This document shows positions 26,360-35,060 of a DNA stretch of 64,000 nt, piece by piece. The notes under the pieces are model-generated. The model worked only from the letters and a program-made list of their open reading frames with translations, was not told where the DNA came from and did not search any database. Source of the stretch: Sva-07 sp963728355 (GTDB lineage Bacteria; Actinomycetota; Acidimicrobiia; Acidimicrobiales; Ilumatobacteraceae); contig CAVSJQ010000007.1 of NCBI GenBank assembly GCA_963728355.1, positions 1 to 64,000 of the forward strand, in the 5' to 3' direction. Numbering within the stretch: the stretch's first letter is position 1; every line of letters starts with the position of its first letter. The position numbers and the translations under genes are program-made.

Positions 26360-27789
26360 GGTGCACCCACCGGTGTCTGCCGGTCGGTCTCGCTCACGGC
26401 CTCTGGGGCCTCGACGGGACCGTAGGGCGTGTCGTGATCAGCGGATCCCTCCAAACGGAACCGACGACTCATCCGCCGCAGCACGTACACCGTGGCAGCG
26501 GCCAGTGCGGTGTAGACGCCGACGAAGCCGATGAAGGTGATCCACACTCCGGTGTTCTCCGTGGCGGCTTCCTCGACGGTCATCAATTCGTAGACGATCC
26601 AGGGTTGTCGACCGACCTCGCTGACGACCCAGCCGGCCTCCATGCAGATCACGGCCAGCACGCCACACGACGATGCCACCCACAGGAACAGCCTGCTCTG
26701 TGGCATGTCGCGTCTGAACAGCCAGGTGCCAGCCCACCACAGCGCGATCAGGAACAGCAGGGTCCCCAGCCCGATCATGACGTCCCAGGCGAGGTGCACG
26801 GTGTTGACCTGGCTCACCGTGGGGATGCTCTCGGGCGGGAACGAGTCGAGGCCCTGGATGACGGTGTCGCGCCCGGTGCTCGGGTTCGACAGCCACGACG
26901 CCAGCCCCGGGATCTCGATCCCGCCGCTGACGGTGCCGTCGGCGTCGAGCCGACCGAGGATGGTCTCGGGTACATCGCTCGACGTCTCCGGCACGAGCTC
27001 GATCGCCGCGAACTTCATGGGCTGGTTGTTGTAGACCCAGCGGGTCAGCGAGTCGCCGACACCCATTTGAAACGGCAGGGCGATTGCGGCAACGGTGAAC
27101 GGGATGATCAACCCCAGCCGGTGATACCGGTCCCGGCGACCACGCAACATGCCGACCGCATAGACCGAGGCGACGAGGAATCCACCAACGATGTAGGCGG
27201 CGAAGATCATGTGCAGCGTCATCAACGGCATCGCGTCGTTGAAGATCACTCCCAACGGATCGACATCGACGACGTTGCCGGCGGCGTCGAGCGTGAAGCC
27301 CTCCGGCGAGTTCATCCACGCGTTCGCCGACACCACCGCCGTGCTGCCGAGGATCCCGGTGAGCACCACTGGCACGCCGGTCCAGAAATGCGCCCAGGGC
27401 CTCAGGCGTCGCCACCCGAAGATGTAGATCGTGATGAAGATCGCCTCGGTGAAGAAGAACAACCCCTCGAAGGCGAACGGAATACCGAAGACTTCGCCCC
27501 ATTGGCCCATGAAGTCCGGCCACAGCAGACCGAACTGGAACGACAGCATCGTGCCGGTCACGGCACCGACGGCGAAGGTCACGGCCATGTACTTCGACCA
27601 CCGCTGCGCCAGCAACAGCGCCACCTCGTCGTTCTTCTTGATGCCGCGATAGTTGGCGATCAACATCATCAGCGCCCAGGACACGCCGAGCGGCACCAGG
27701 ATGATGTGCACCGCCAGCGTGAAGGCCATCTGCGAACGGGCCCAGGGCACGGGATCGATGGCAGCAACCATGTCGAGCGCTTCGATCAT
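26356..27789 (-). CDS. cydA: Cytochrome bd ubiquinol oxidase subunit I
   Basis: Catalytic haem subunit of 477 residues. It shows the N-terminal RSQMAFTLAVHIILVPLGVSWAL with His28, LLAQRWSKYMAVTFAVGAVTGTMLSFQFGLLWP, the GIPFAFEGLFFFTEAIFI helix and His193 (TLHMIFAAY). GRQPWIVYELMT is the conserved late motif. The Q-loop is of the short type. cydA is the first gene of the minus-strand run cydABfdhABnrfDfdhD and starts about 150 bases from a divergent DUF1275 gene. The ribosome site is GGGAAG. Confidence 0.94.
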   Translation of the reverse strand: MIEALDMVAAIDPVPWARSQMAFTLAVHIILVPLGVSWALMMLIANYRGIKKNDEVALLLAQRWSKYMAVTFAVGAVTGTMLSFQFGLLWPDFMGQWGEVFGIPFAFEGLFFFTEAIFITIYIFGWRRLRPWAHFWTGVPVVLTGILGSTAVVSANAWMNSPEGFTLDAAGNVVDVDPLGVIFNDAMPLMTLHMIFAAYIVGGFLVASVYAVGMLRGRRDRYHRLGLIIPFTVAAIALPFQMGVGDSLTRWVYNNQPMKFAAIELVPETSSDVPETILGRLDADGTVSGGIEIPGLASWLSNPSTGRDTVIQGLDSFPPESIPTVSQVNTVHLAWDVMIGLGTLLFLIALWWAGTWLFRRDMPQSRLFLWVASSCGVLAVICMEAGWVVSEVGRQPWIVYELMTVEEAATENTGVWITFIGFVGVYTALAAATVYVLRRMSRRFRLEGSADHDTPYGPVEAPEAVSETDRQTPVGAP

Positions 27790-27858
27790 TCATCTTCCCT
27801 TCGATGAGCCAGGAGCGGCGGTTGCAGTGCGGAAAATATTCGCCGGCGTGCACGTCGT

Positions 27859-27878
27859 CGCCACCCAAAATGGGCGAC
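27859..27878. promoter_or_regulatory. Candidate operator palindrome upstream of DUF1275 and cydA
   Basis: GCCACCCAAAATGGGCGAC contains CCCA-AAA-TGGG flanked by partly matching arms. It lies between the divergent cydA and DUF1275 starts and is conserved exactly in the inverted copy at 33029-33050. The palindrome is visible; its function as a repressor site is inference. Confidence 0.35.
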
Positions 27879-27938
27879 ATCGTGACGTCGAGGCTGTCAG
27901 GTTGCCCGCGCATCCGTCGGCGTTGTAGACAACTCGCC

Positions 27939-28634
27939 ATGTCGGGGCCCGTGCGTGGAACCACTGCAGGTCCGTGGCATCACCATCGTCGTGGCGCGTT
28001 CACGATGCTGCTGCTGATCGCCGTCGCCGGCGGGCTCGACGCCACCGCCTTTCTCGGCGCCGGTGGCGTCTTCGTCGCCAACCAGACCGGCAACGCGACG
28101 TTCCTGGCGATGGCCATTGCGGGCACACACACGGGGAACACGGCGGCGGCGGCGACATCACTGCTGTGCTTCTTCGGCGCCGCGGCGCTGGGTGGCAAGC
28201 TGCTCTCGACGATCCCACCCGGGCAGCGCTGGCCGGCACGGACCTCGACCGGGATCACCATCGAGTTGGCCCTCCTCACCATCGGAGCGCTGCTGGCGGC
28301 CCTCGACACATACGCCGCGGTCGTCGTGGCCCCGCTGGCGATGGCGATGGGCCTCCAGGCAGCGCTGGCCGCACGATTAGCGCTCCAGCACCTCACCGGT
28401 GGATTCATCACGGGCGCAACGACGCTTGCTGCGATCTCCTCGCCGCTCGGCGACCGCTCGAATCCGTGGTGGTGGTACGTGCTCGCTCCGATCACGGTGC
28501 TCCTCGCTGCGGCCGGATCGATCTCGGTGGTCGCCGACGAAACAGTTCCCGGCGCGCTGCTGCTCACCGCCCTCTTTGCCCTCGGGGCACTCCTGCTGAG
28601 CCGCGACCGGGAGCGCCGAGCCGCCCGAACATGA
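27939..28634 (+). CDS. DUF1275 (YoaK-type) membrane protein
   Basis: A 231-residue, six-to-seven-helix membrane protein. The family signature is clear: LLLIAVAGGLDATAFLGAGGVFVANQTGNATFLAMAI near the N-terminus (GGxxDaxxfl.....f.a.qTGN) and ALQHLTGGFITGATTLAAIS later (the v..TG..T.l). Function is not established. The ATG at 27939 (MSGPVRGTT) is within the inverted repeat. A damaged copy lies at 32409-32969. Confidence 0.85.
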   Translation: MSGPVRGTTAGPWHHHRRGAFTMLLLIAVAGGLDATAFLGAGGVFVANQTGNATFLAMAIAGTHTGNTAAAATSLLCFFGAAALGGKLLSTIPPGQRWPARTSTGITIELALLTIGALLAALDTYAAVVVAPLAMAMGLQAALAARLALQHLTGGFITGATTLAAISSPLGDRSNPWWWYVLAPITVLLAAAGSISVVADETVPGALLLTALFALGALLLSRDRERRAART

Positions 28635-28682
28635 TCTGCCCGCTCGCCGATCGCGCCGCCTGACCTCGGCCAGGTCGACGTG

Positions 28683-29957
28683 TCAGGGCGCGGCGGGTGT
28701 CTTGGGCGCAGGGAGGGCGGCCTCGATGAGCCGGCCGGCGATGAGGCCGACGAAGGCGGCGGTGAAGACGGCGGTTGCCTCGCTCGGTGCAACCCCGGCG
28801 ATCAGAATCGTCAGGGTGGAGATGCTGAGCGGGACCGGGATCACCGCCGAGGGAACCGCGGCCATCATCGCCGTGACGGCCAACGCCAGCGGGATGTCGT
28901 CGATCGCCAGATGCATCACCGCACCCATGCCACCACCGACGAAGAGCAGCGGAAAGATCGGACCGCCCACGAACCCGAACGACAGCGCACCGGTGGTCGC
29001 AACGATCTTGGCGATCACGCTCGCCACGATGAGCCCGGCACCGAGCGTGGCTGGTTCGGTGGCGACGTCGACGAGCCCCTCGGTGCCGAGGAACAGCGTG
29101 AGCGGCAGCGCCATGGCGATCAACCCGAGGACAAGACCGGCCAGCGTGCACCGCACGATGGGGCGGTCGGCCAACGGCGCCGCCAGCTTGCGCGTTGCGA
29201 CCATCGAGAGCTTGAACAGGGTGCCGAGGACAGCACCCAGCAGCCCGAGCCCGGCCGCGATCGCCAGTTCGGGCAGGCCGAGCGAGTAGGCCGGCAGCTC
29301 GAGGAGCCGCAACAGGTCGGACCAACCGGCCTTGACCGCGAAGAAGATGGCGAAGCCGACGATCGCTGCGGTCGCATCGGCGGCCAGCGTGACCCACCGC
29401 ACCACCCGCCGTTCGAACGTCAACTCGACGTTGAGCAGCACGGCGGTGAACGGTGACGTGAACAAACCACCCCACGCACCGGAGATCGCGACGCTCATCG
29501 CGAACTGGGCGTTGCGACGCAGGAACAGCCACCGTGAACTCGCCAACGCTGCGAGGCCGGCAGCTGCCATCCCGGTCGGTACTTCTGGACCGAGGCTGAA
29601 CCCGGCAATCAACGTCACGAGCGCGATCAGCACGCCACCAGGGATCGCCTTCGCATTGATCTGGCCAGTCGCCAAAGCGACGAACACGTTCTCCTCATCA
29701 GCGCTCGACACCGTTGCGTGGATGACACCAACCAGCAGACCCCCGATCGTCATGACGATCGGGATCCGGATCGACCCGGAGAACGCGCTCGGATCGATCG
29801 AATCCGGCCACAACACGCCCTGACCGGCCGAGACGACCGCGACGAACGCCAACGCCGCAACCGCTCCGGCTGCGCCGAGCACGACCGCGATGCCGATCAA
29901 CTGCTGGAGCGGTGCCGATGCTGCATCGGTCGAAGGAGCCGTGTCGGGCTGGTTCAT
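28683..29957 (-). CDS. ClC-family chloride channel/antiporter
   Basis: A 424-residue polytopic protein with ClC signatures: the selectivity stretch GFSLGPEVPTGMAAAGLAA (G.S.GpE.P), SVAISGAWGGLFTSPFTAVLLNVELTF (the gaa.gla..f..P..g.lF.lE pattern) and LSFGFVGGPIFPLLFVGGGMGAV (g..GG.f.P). It moves chloride or a related anion. The ATG at 29957 (MNQPDT) precedes a soluble 15-residue tail; the frame extends to 30614 but upstream residues are non-coding-like. It sits inside the inverted-repeat-bounded segment and is divergent from the LuxR gene. Confidence 0.88.
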   Translation of the reverse strand: MNQPDTAPSTDAASAPLQQLIGIAVVLGAAGAVAALAFVAVVSAGQGVLWPDSIDPSAFSGSIRIPIVMTIGGLLVGVIHATVSSADEENVFVALATGQINAKAIPGGVLIALVTLIAGFSLGPEVPTGMAAAGLAALASSRWLFLRRNAQFAMSVAISGAWGGLFTSPFTAVLLNVELTFERRVVRWVTLAADATAAIVGFAIFFAVKAGWSDLLRLLELPAYSLGLPELAIAAGLGLLGAVLGTLFKLSMVATRKLAAPLADRPIVRCTLAGLVLGLIAMALPLTLFLGTEGLVDVATEPATLGAGLIVASVIAKIVATTGALSFGFVGGPIFPLLFVGGGMGAVMHLAIDDIPLALAVTAMMAAVPSAVIPVPLSISTLTILIAGVAPSEATAVFTAAFVGLIAGRLIEAALPAPKTPAAP

Positions 29958-30131
29958 CGCGGCGCCGCCCGCCGTCCGCTCGCGATCTGCACGGCGGTCA
30001 CCGTAGCGAACTCCGCGCTGCCGCATCGTGGCTGGGCATGCCGTGCTGCAGATCTCACTCGGTAGATTCGTCGTGGGCTCGGCTGATACATCGAGGATCG
30101 AGGATCGCGGATTGGAGAAGGGAGACGGATC

Positions 30132-32339
30132 ATGACTGAGCTCATCGCCACTCGTGGTCGCTCCCGATTTCCCGGGCCGGTCGGATCGACGGGATCGATC
30201 AGCAGGAAACGGCTGGACGACGTCGTCACCGAAGCCACCGGCGGCATCGTTCGGGTGATCGCCCCGGGTGGCTACGGCAAGTCGACAGTGGTCGCTGGTT
30301 GGGCCGAGGCCGACGTCCGGCGTGTGCTCTGGCTCGAGCTCGAGCGGATCGACGATGATCCACTGGTCCTGGCCACGGCGCTCGTGCGCAGATTCGAGGA
30401 AGTCTCTGGGCACGTCGTTTCGGGGCCCGAGCACGTTCGACGGGGTCTCGCGGAGGTGATCGAGGCGGTCGACCGATGCGACGAACCGCTGCTCATCGTG
30501 ATCGACGGCATACATCATCTCGTCAGCGCAGCCTCGGCGGCGATCGTCGACATCGTCGCCGAGCGTCTCGATGCGTTGTCGACCTTGGTGCTCGTCGGCC
30601 GGGCGCATCACCACGCGTCCACACTGCGGCTTCGACGAAACGTGATCGATGTGACCGTCGACGACCTCGCATTCGACCTGCTCGAAACCGAGTTGCTCCT
30701 GGCATCACTCGACGTCGAGCTCGACGGACCCGCACTCATGGAGATCAGCGACCAGTTCGAGGGCTGGGCGGCCGGGCTGCGCCTCGCCGGCGTCGTGATG
30801 GCCACGAAGGATCGATCGGATCCTTTGCTGATCGAGCGACTCGGCGACATCACGGACGTCACCGACTACCTGGCGACCGAATGGATCGCCGGGCTCGACG
30901 CTCGGGATCGTCAGTTCCTCCTCGAGGCCGGTTGCTTGCGTCGCTTCACCGGTGAGATGTGCGACAGCGTGCTCGGCCGCAACGACTCGGCGGCGACCCT
31001 TCGGCGACTGCGCCGTGCCGGCACCCCGGTACTCCCGCTCGACGAGTACGGCGACTGGTATCGGATGCACTCGCTCCTCGCGCGATGGCTGGCGGCGGAC
31101 CTGCGCGATCGCGACCGAGCGCGCTGGCGGGAGATCCACGTTGCGGCTGCGCACTGGTGGGAAGCCGAGGGCGACGTCGACCTTGCGATCCAGCATGCTC
31201 GTCGAGCCGGAGACCTCGACCTCTGCGAGCGGCTCGTCGTCGACCATGGAGCCGTGCACATGTCGACTGGCTTGTACGAGACCGCACGTCGTTGGTTGGC
31301 CATCTTCGGCGACAAGCGCGTCGCTGCGTCGCCGGAGCTGCGGACCCTCGCAACGATCGCGGCACTCCACGCCGGCGACGTGGAGCAGGCACTCCGGTGG
31401 GGTGATCCGCTCCAGCAGGCGCTGCGGACGCCGTCCACGTCCGACGCGAACGACGAGCTCGAACTTTACTCGCAGGTCATGCGGGCACTGATCGGGATCC
31501 ACTCGCCGGCTGAACTCGTGCGGGTGGCTGCCCATGCCCGTGTTCGTCTGCCGGCCGGGTGGTGGCGGGCGATGGCGGGCTGGACACTCGGGGGAAATCT
31601 CTTCCTCTGCGGTGACCCCACCGCCGGCGATGTGCTTCGCCAGGCCGCATTCGACGCCGAGTTGAGCGGTGCGACGGTGTTCGCGACCAACTGCCTCGCC
31701 ACCTGTGCGCTCGTCACCGACGTCATCAGCGGCGGATGCAAGACCGACGGTGACGTCGCCCGTCGGGCCGAGGAGATGGTCGCGAGGAACGAGACGGAGC
31801 ACCGACCACCGACGGCACTCATCGTGGCCTACGCATCGTTCACGTCTGCGCGTTCAGGTGACCGAGATCTCGCCGTCCGAGCGCGCGACCTGGCTCGGAG
31901 CCACCTCGGGCGATTCGATGGCGTCAGCCCGTGGTTCAACATCATCTGTCGGCTTGGCCTCGTCCACACGTGTCTGCTCCTCGACGACATCAAGGTTGCG
32001 AATGAGCTGCTCCGGGAAGTCGACACGTGGATGGCGACCCAACCGGAGGACTCGCCGATCGCCGAGCACCTTGTTGCGCTGCGGCGGAGTGTCGACGCTG
32101 CGACGACGCGATCGGGTCGCCCATCGTCGAACCTGACGTCCGCCGAGTTGCGAGTGCTGCAGTACCTCGCGACGAACCTCACACTCGCCGAAGTCGCCGA
32201 CCGGTTGTACGTGTCTCGAAACACGATCAAGTCACACGTGTCGTCGATCTACCTGAAGTTCGGCGTGTCGAAACGAAGCGAAGCTGTCGTGGTCGCAAGC
32301 GAGAGGGGACTCCTGAACGCCACCGACCCGAACTTCTGA
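30132..32339 (+). CDS. MalT-like STAND ATPase with C-terminal LuxR helix-turn-helix
   Basis: A 735-residue regulator. The N-terminus follows the MalT plan: FPGPVGSTGSISRKRLDDVV, Walker A APGGYGKSTVVAGWA, WLELERIDDDP, and Walker B-like PLLIVIDGIHHL. A helical repeat region follows (about 330-660). The LuxR domain ends the protein: LTSAELRVLQYLATNLTLAE, LYVSRNTIKSHVSSIYLKFG. It probably oligomerises on binding ATP and an inducer and activates transcription. It is divergent from the ClC gene, its likely target, and is related to the 41.3-kb regulator. Confidence 0.88.
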   Translation: MTELIATRGRSRFPGPVGSTGSISRKRLDDVVTEATGGIVRVIAPGGYGKSTVVAGWAEADVRRVLWLELERIDDDPLVLATALVRRFEEVSGHVVSGPEHVRRGLAEVIEAVDRCDEPLLIVIDGIHHLVSAASAAIVDIVAERLDALSTLVLVGRAHHHASTLRLRRNVIDVTVDDLAFDLLETELLLASLDVELDGPALMEISDQFEGWAAGLRLAGVVMATKDRSDPLLIERLGDITDVTDYLATEWIAGLDARDRQFLLEAGCLRRFTGEMCDSVLGRNDSAATLRRLRRAGTPVLPLDEYGDWYRMHSLLARWLAADLRDRDRARWREIHVAAAHWWEAEGDVDLAIQHARRAGDLDLCERLVVDHGAVHMSTGLYETARRWLAIFGDKRVAASPELRTLATIAALHAGDVEQALRWGDPLQQALRTPSTSDANDELELYSQVMRALIGIHSPAELVRVAAHARVRLPAGWWRAMAGWTLGGNLFLCGDPTAGDVLRQAAFDAELSGATVFATNCLATCALVTDVISGGCKTDGDVARRAEEMVARNETEHRPPTALIVAYASFTSARSGDRDLAVRARDLARSHLGRFDGVSPWFNIICRLGLVHTCLLLDDIKVANELLREVDTWMATQPEDSPIAEHLVALRRSVDAATTRSGRPSSNLTSAELRVLQYLATNLTLAEVADRLYVSRNTIKSHVSSIYLKFGVSKRSEAVVVASERGLLNATDPNF

Positions 32340-32380
32340 TCATCTCATGACCGGACGTGAACGACTGCAAGAAGCGTCCC

Positions 32381-33063
32381 CAGGCGGCGCGATCAGCGAG
32401 CGGGCAGATCATGTTCGGGCGGCTCGGTGCTCCCGGTCGCGGCTCAGCAGGAGCGCCCCGAGGGCAAAGAGCGCGGTGAGCAGCAGCGCGCCGGGAACTG
32501 TTTCGTCGGCGACCACCGAGATCGATCCGGCCGCAGCGAGGAGCACCGCGATCGGAGCGAGCACGTACCACCATCACGGATTCGAGCGGTCGCCGAGCGG
32601 CGAGGAGATCGCAGCAAGCGTCGTTGCGCCCGTGATGAATCCACCGGTGAGGTGCTGGAGCGCCAGTCGTGCCGGCCAGCGCTGCCCGGGTGGGATCGTC
32701 GAGAGCAGCTTGCCACCCAGCGCCGCGGCGCCGAAGAAGCACAGCAGTGATGTCGCCGCCGCCGCCGTGTTCTCCGTGTGTGTGCCCGCAATGGCCATCG
32801 CCAGGAACGTCGCGTTGCCGGTCTGGTTGGCGACGAACACGCCACCGGCGCCGAGAAAGGCGGTGGCGTCGAGCCCGCCGGCGACGGCGATCAGCAGCAG
32901 CATCGTGAACGCGCCACGACGATGGTGATGCCACGGACCTGCAGTGGTTCCACGCACGGGCCCCGACATGGCGAGTTGTCTACAAGGCCGACGGGTGCGC
33001 GGGCAACCTGACAGCCTCGACGTCACGATGTCGCCCATTTTGGGTGGCGACGACGTGCACGCC
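32381..33063 (-). repeat. Long inverted repeat, right copy (683 bp)
   Basis: Reverse-complement duplicate of 27845-28663. It includes the same upstream palindrome and the DUF1275 coding region but lacks about 135 internal bases. The endpoints of the deletion lie at similar short strings (GGCACG/CGCACG), which suggests slippage or short-homology recombination. The two copies enclose 3.7 kb holding ClC and LuxR genes. Confidence 0.9.
32409..32969 (-). pseudogene. DUF1275 pseudogene (deletion plus nonsense mutation)
   Basis: This copy of the 27939 gene starts identically (MSGPVRGTTAGPWHHHRR). It then joins PPGQRWPAR directly to LALQHLTGG, losing 45 residues (about two membrane helices) in frame. 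Twenty-odd codons later TGG has become TGA at 32574-32576, so translation stops after SSPLGDRSNP. The rest of the C-terminus is still readable to the original stop at 32409. Both lesions should abolish function. Confidence 0.9.
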
Positions 33064-33085
33064 GCCAAATATCGTGATCGCCCAC

Positions 33086-34318
33086 ATGACGAACCAGGAA
33101 TCAACGGAAGCGCCGATGGACGTCGACGATTCGGTCGCCGCCGGCGGTGGATCGGGCGTGAGCGCATCCTCGACTCAGCCGAGCAAGGCACCGACAGTTC
33201 TCATCGTGATCGCCACGGTGTTGGCCGTAGCCAGCTCGTTGACGACCTGGGTGCACACCGACGCGCTCGACACTGACGCATGGGCGAACACCAGCGAGGA
33301 GTTGTTGAACGACGAACAGGTCACTACCGCGGTCGCGACGTACCTCGTCAACGAGCTGTACACCCAGGTCGACGTCGCCGGTGAGCTGCAGCAGCTGCTG
33401 CCGGGCGACCTCTCGGGCGTCGCGAAAGCGCTTTCCGGCGCGCTACGCGAACCGGTCACCAACGGGGTCGAGCGGGTGCTCGAGTCACCGCAGTTCGCTG
33501 CGATCTGGGTAACCGCGAACCGCATCGCCCACGAGACGTTCGTCGCCATTCTTCGTGACGAGACCCCACCGGCTGTGTCGAGCGCTGACGGTACGGTGAC
33601 GCTGAACCTCCGCGAAGCGGTCGTCAACGTCGGCACGGAGATCGGCCTGCCGCAAGCCGCTCTGGACCGCATTCCCGAGGGCGTCGGGCAGATCACGATC
33701 TTCCAGTCCAACGAACTGAAGGACGCTCAGACCTACGTCCGAGTGCTCGACTTCCTGTCCTGGTTCCTGTTCATCGTGACGGTTGGGCTGTACGCGCTGG
33801 CGGTCTATCTGGCCGCTCCCCGTCGTCGTCGGGCATTGTCGATGGTCGGCTGGTCGCTGGTCGTCTACGGCGTGTCGGTGTATACGCTCCAAGCGCTCGG
33901 AGTGAAGACTGGTGTCGACTACTACGTCTCGAACAACACCAACAAGGACCTCGCGAGGGCCATCGCAACGGTGGCAACAGAGCTGCTCCGCCAGCTCGCG
34001 CTGGCCGGCATCGTCTACGGCATCCTGATCGTCGGTTTCGCTGCGCTGCTCGGACCGCACCGCTGGGCGATCACGCTGCGCCGGTACAACCCGATCACGA
34101 CTCCGGCACGGGCGATCGGCGGAGCAGTGGTGCTCATCCTCGTGGTGCTGTGGTGGAGCCCGGGCAACGCCTTCGAACGTTGGTACACGGCCTTGGCCGT
34201 TGTGGCCCTGATCGCCGGTGCGATGGCTGCACTGGTGGTGCAGTCCCAAAAGGACGCCGCAATCAACAACAGCGGTGTGAACAGCGTCGAGGACGATGAA
34301 GCACTGACGACAGCCTGA
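33086..34318 (+). CDS. Multi-pass membrane protein, function unknown
   Basis: A 410-residue protein. After a soluble, Ser/Gly-rich lead (MTNQESTEAPMDVDDSVAAG) come a first membrane helix (APTVLIVIATVLAVASSLTTW) and a 160-residue extracytoplasmic domain (LDTDAWANTSEELLNDEQVT, VAGELQQLLPGDLSGVAKAL). Four more helices follow, ending in VVALIAGAMAALVVQ. This resembles actinobacterial integral membrane proteins with a large external loop, but I cannot name a function. I chose the ATG at 33086 because upstream residues belong to the repeat boundary. Confidence 0.65.
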   Translation: MTNQESTEAPMDVDDSVAAGGGSGVSASSTQPSKAPTVLIVIATVLAVASSLTTWVHTDALDTDAWANTSEELLNDEQVTTAVATYLVNELYTQVDVAGELQQLLPGDLSGVAKALSGALREPVTNGVERVLESPQFAAIWVTANRIAHETFVAILRDETPPAVSSADGTVTLNLREAVVNVGTEIGLPQAALDRIPEGVGQITIFQSNELKDAQTYVRVLDFLSWFLFIVTVGLYALAVYLAAPRRRRALSMVGWSLVVYGVSVYTLQALGVKTGVDYYVSNNTNKDLARAIATVATELLRQLALAGIVYGILIVGFAALLGPHRWAITLRRYNPITTPARAIGGAVVLILVVLWWSPGNAFERWYTALAVVALIAGAMAALVVQSQKDAAINNSGVNSVEDDEALTTA

Positions 34319-34338
34319 CGTCGCGCGTTAGCGTCGAC

Positions 34339-34893
34339 GTGCTGTCCAAGGGCGACGGCGTCACCCGCGGCACCGCCGTGATCGGCGGCGGACTGGGCTT
34401 CGCGGTCGGGCTGTTTGCGCCGCCACTGCTTGCAGCGACCGCAGTTGGGGCCGGCCTCGGCGCAGTGCTCGGTCATCTCGTGAAGCGTCACGAGGAGAAG
34501 GAACTCGGCGTCGAACTCGAGGAGTACTTCCCGCCGAACTCGTCGGCGATCGTCGTCGTCCTCGACGACAAGTACCTCGACCGCGTCGAAAAGGCTTTGA
34601 CCAGAACCTTTGTCGCGGCTGGCCAGTCGGCTTCGCCATCAAGGGCACGATGCGGTGCGCACCTTGGACCTCGCTCTGGAGCCGTCGGCGGGGCTGGGTG
34701 CGTCGACTTGGGCAGCGTTTGGGTAGCAAACGCGGCGGCACTACCCGGATTCGACATCACTCGCCGCATGACCGATTCCCGCAAACCCATTGTCCACGGA
34801 CTTTCACGGATTCGCCAGCACCGGCCGGACGAGCGAGGCTCGATTCCTCGACCATGTGTCGCAGGCTCGATCCCTGCCAGGGGCGCCAGCTGA
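34339..34893 (+). pseudogene. Truncated DUF1269/glycine-zipper membrane protein
   Basis: Residues 1-90 (KGDGVTRGTAVIGGGLGFAV, APPLLAATAVGAGLGAVLGH, EEKELGVELEEYFPPNSSAIVVVLDDKYLDRVEKAL) match the core of the DUF1269 family, represented intact at 43.7 kb. The N-terminal ferredoxin-like half is missing apart from a few residues. After VEKALTRTF the frame becomes low-quality and runs through the tRNA-like scar. It is most likely a remnant cut by an integration event. Confidence 0.65.
34858..34889 (+). other. tRNA 3'-end fragment (attachment-site scar)
   Basis: GCAGG-CTCGATC-CCTGC is a perfect 5-bp T-stem with a 7-base loop, followed by CAGGGGCGCCA, a 3' acceptor strand with encoded CCA. No 5' half of a tRNA is found upstream. 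Such a fragment is what remains at one end of an element integrated into a tRNA gene. It lies where the DUF1269-like frame is disrupted. Confidence 0.6.
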
Positions 34894-34894
34894 T

Positions 34895-35060
34895 CAACGC
34901 GAATATGCGGTGGGCCAACACGTCGCAGACCTCGAACACTTCGCCAGAAGCCGCGCGCCGGCCGGGGCGTTCTCGTCCGCGATTTGCGAGCTCGTGGGAT
35001 CGTTGACGGGCGAGCCGCTGGCCGTGCTCTTCGCCGTCGAGATGCTGCCGGCCTGCAATG
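34895..35060 (+). repeat. Dispersed coding fragment, copy B (REYA...DLEHFA)
   Basis: From 34901, 84 bases align without gaps to 9863-9946. In the shared frame it reads REYAVGQHVADLEHFARSRA, then PAGAFSSAICELVGSLTGEP and LAVLFAVEML. It directly follows the tRNA scar. The frame lacks a credible start and is overrun by the antisense DUF5661 gene, so it is a remnant of an unknown gene. Confidence 0.5.

Larger units (their letters stand above)
27845..28663 (+). repeat. Long inverted repeat, left copy (819 bp)
   Basis: This segment holds the upstream region and full coding sequence of the intact DUF1275 gene. It recurs in inverted orientation at 32381-33063, where about 135 bases are missing. Outside the deletion the copies differ at only scattered bases. 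The right boundary is sharp: both copies run through CGATCGCGCCGCCTG or its near-identical form and then diverge. Confidence 0.9.

Noticed and set aside
32347..32928. Plus-strand 193-residue frame at the right inverted repeat
   Set aside because: It is the antisense of the DUF1275 pseudogene; the same frame exists antisense to the intact copy.
34858..34889. A complete tRNA gene
   Set aside because: Only the T-arm and acceptor 3' end are present; no anticodon or D-arm can be folded upstream.
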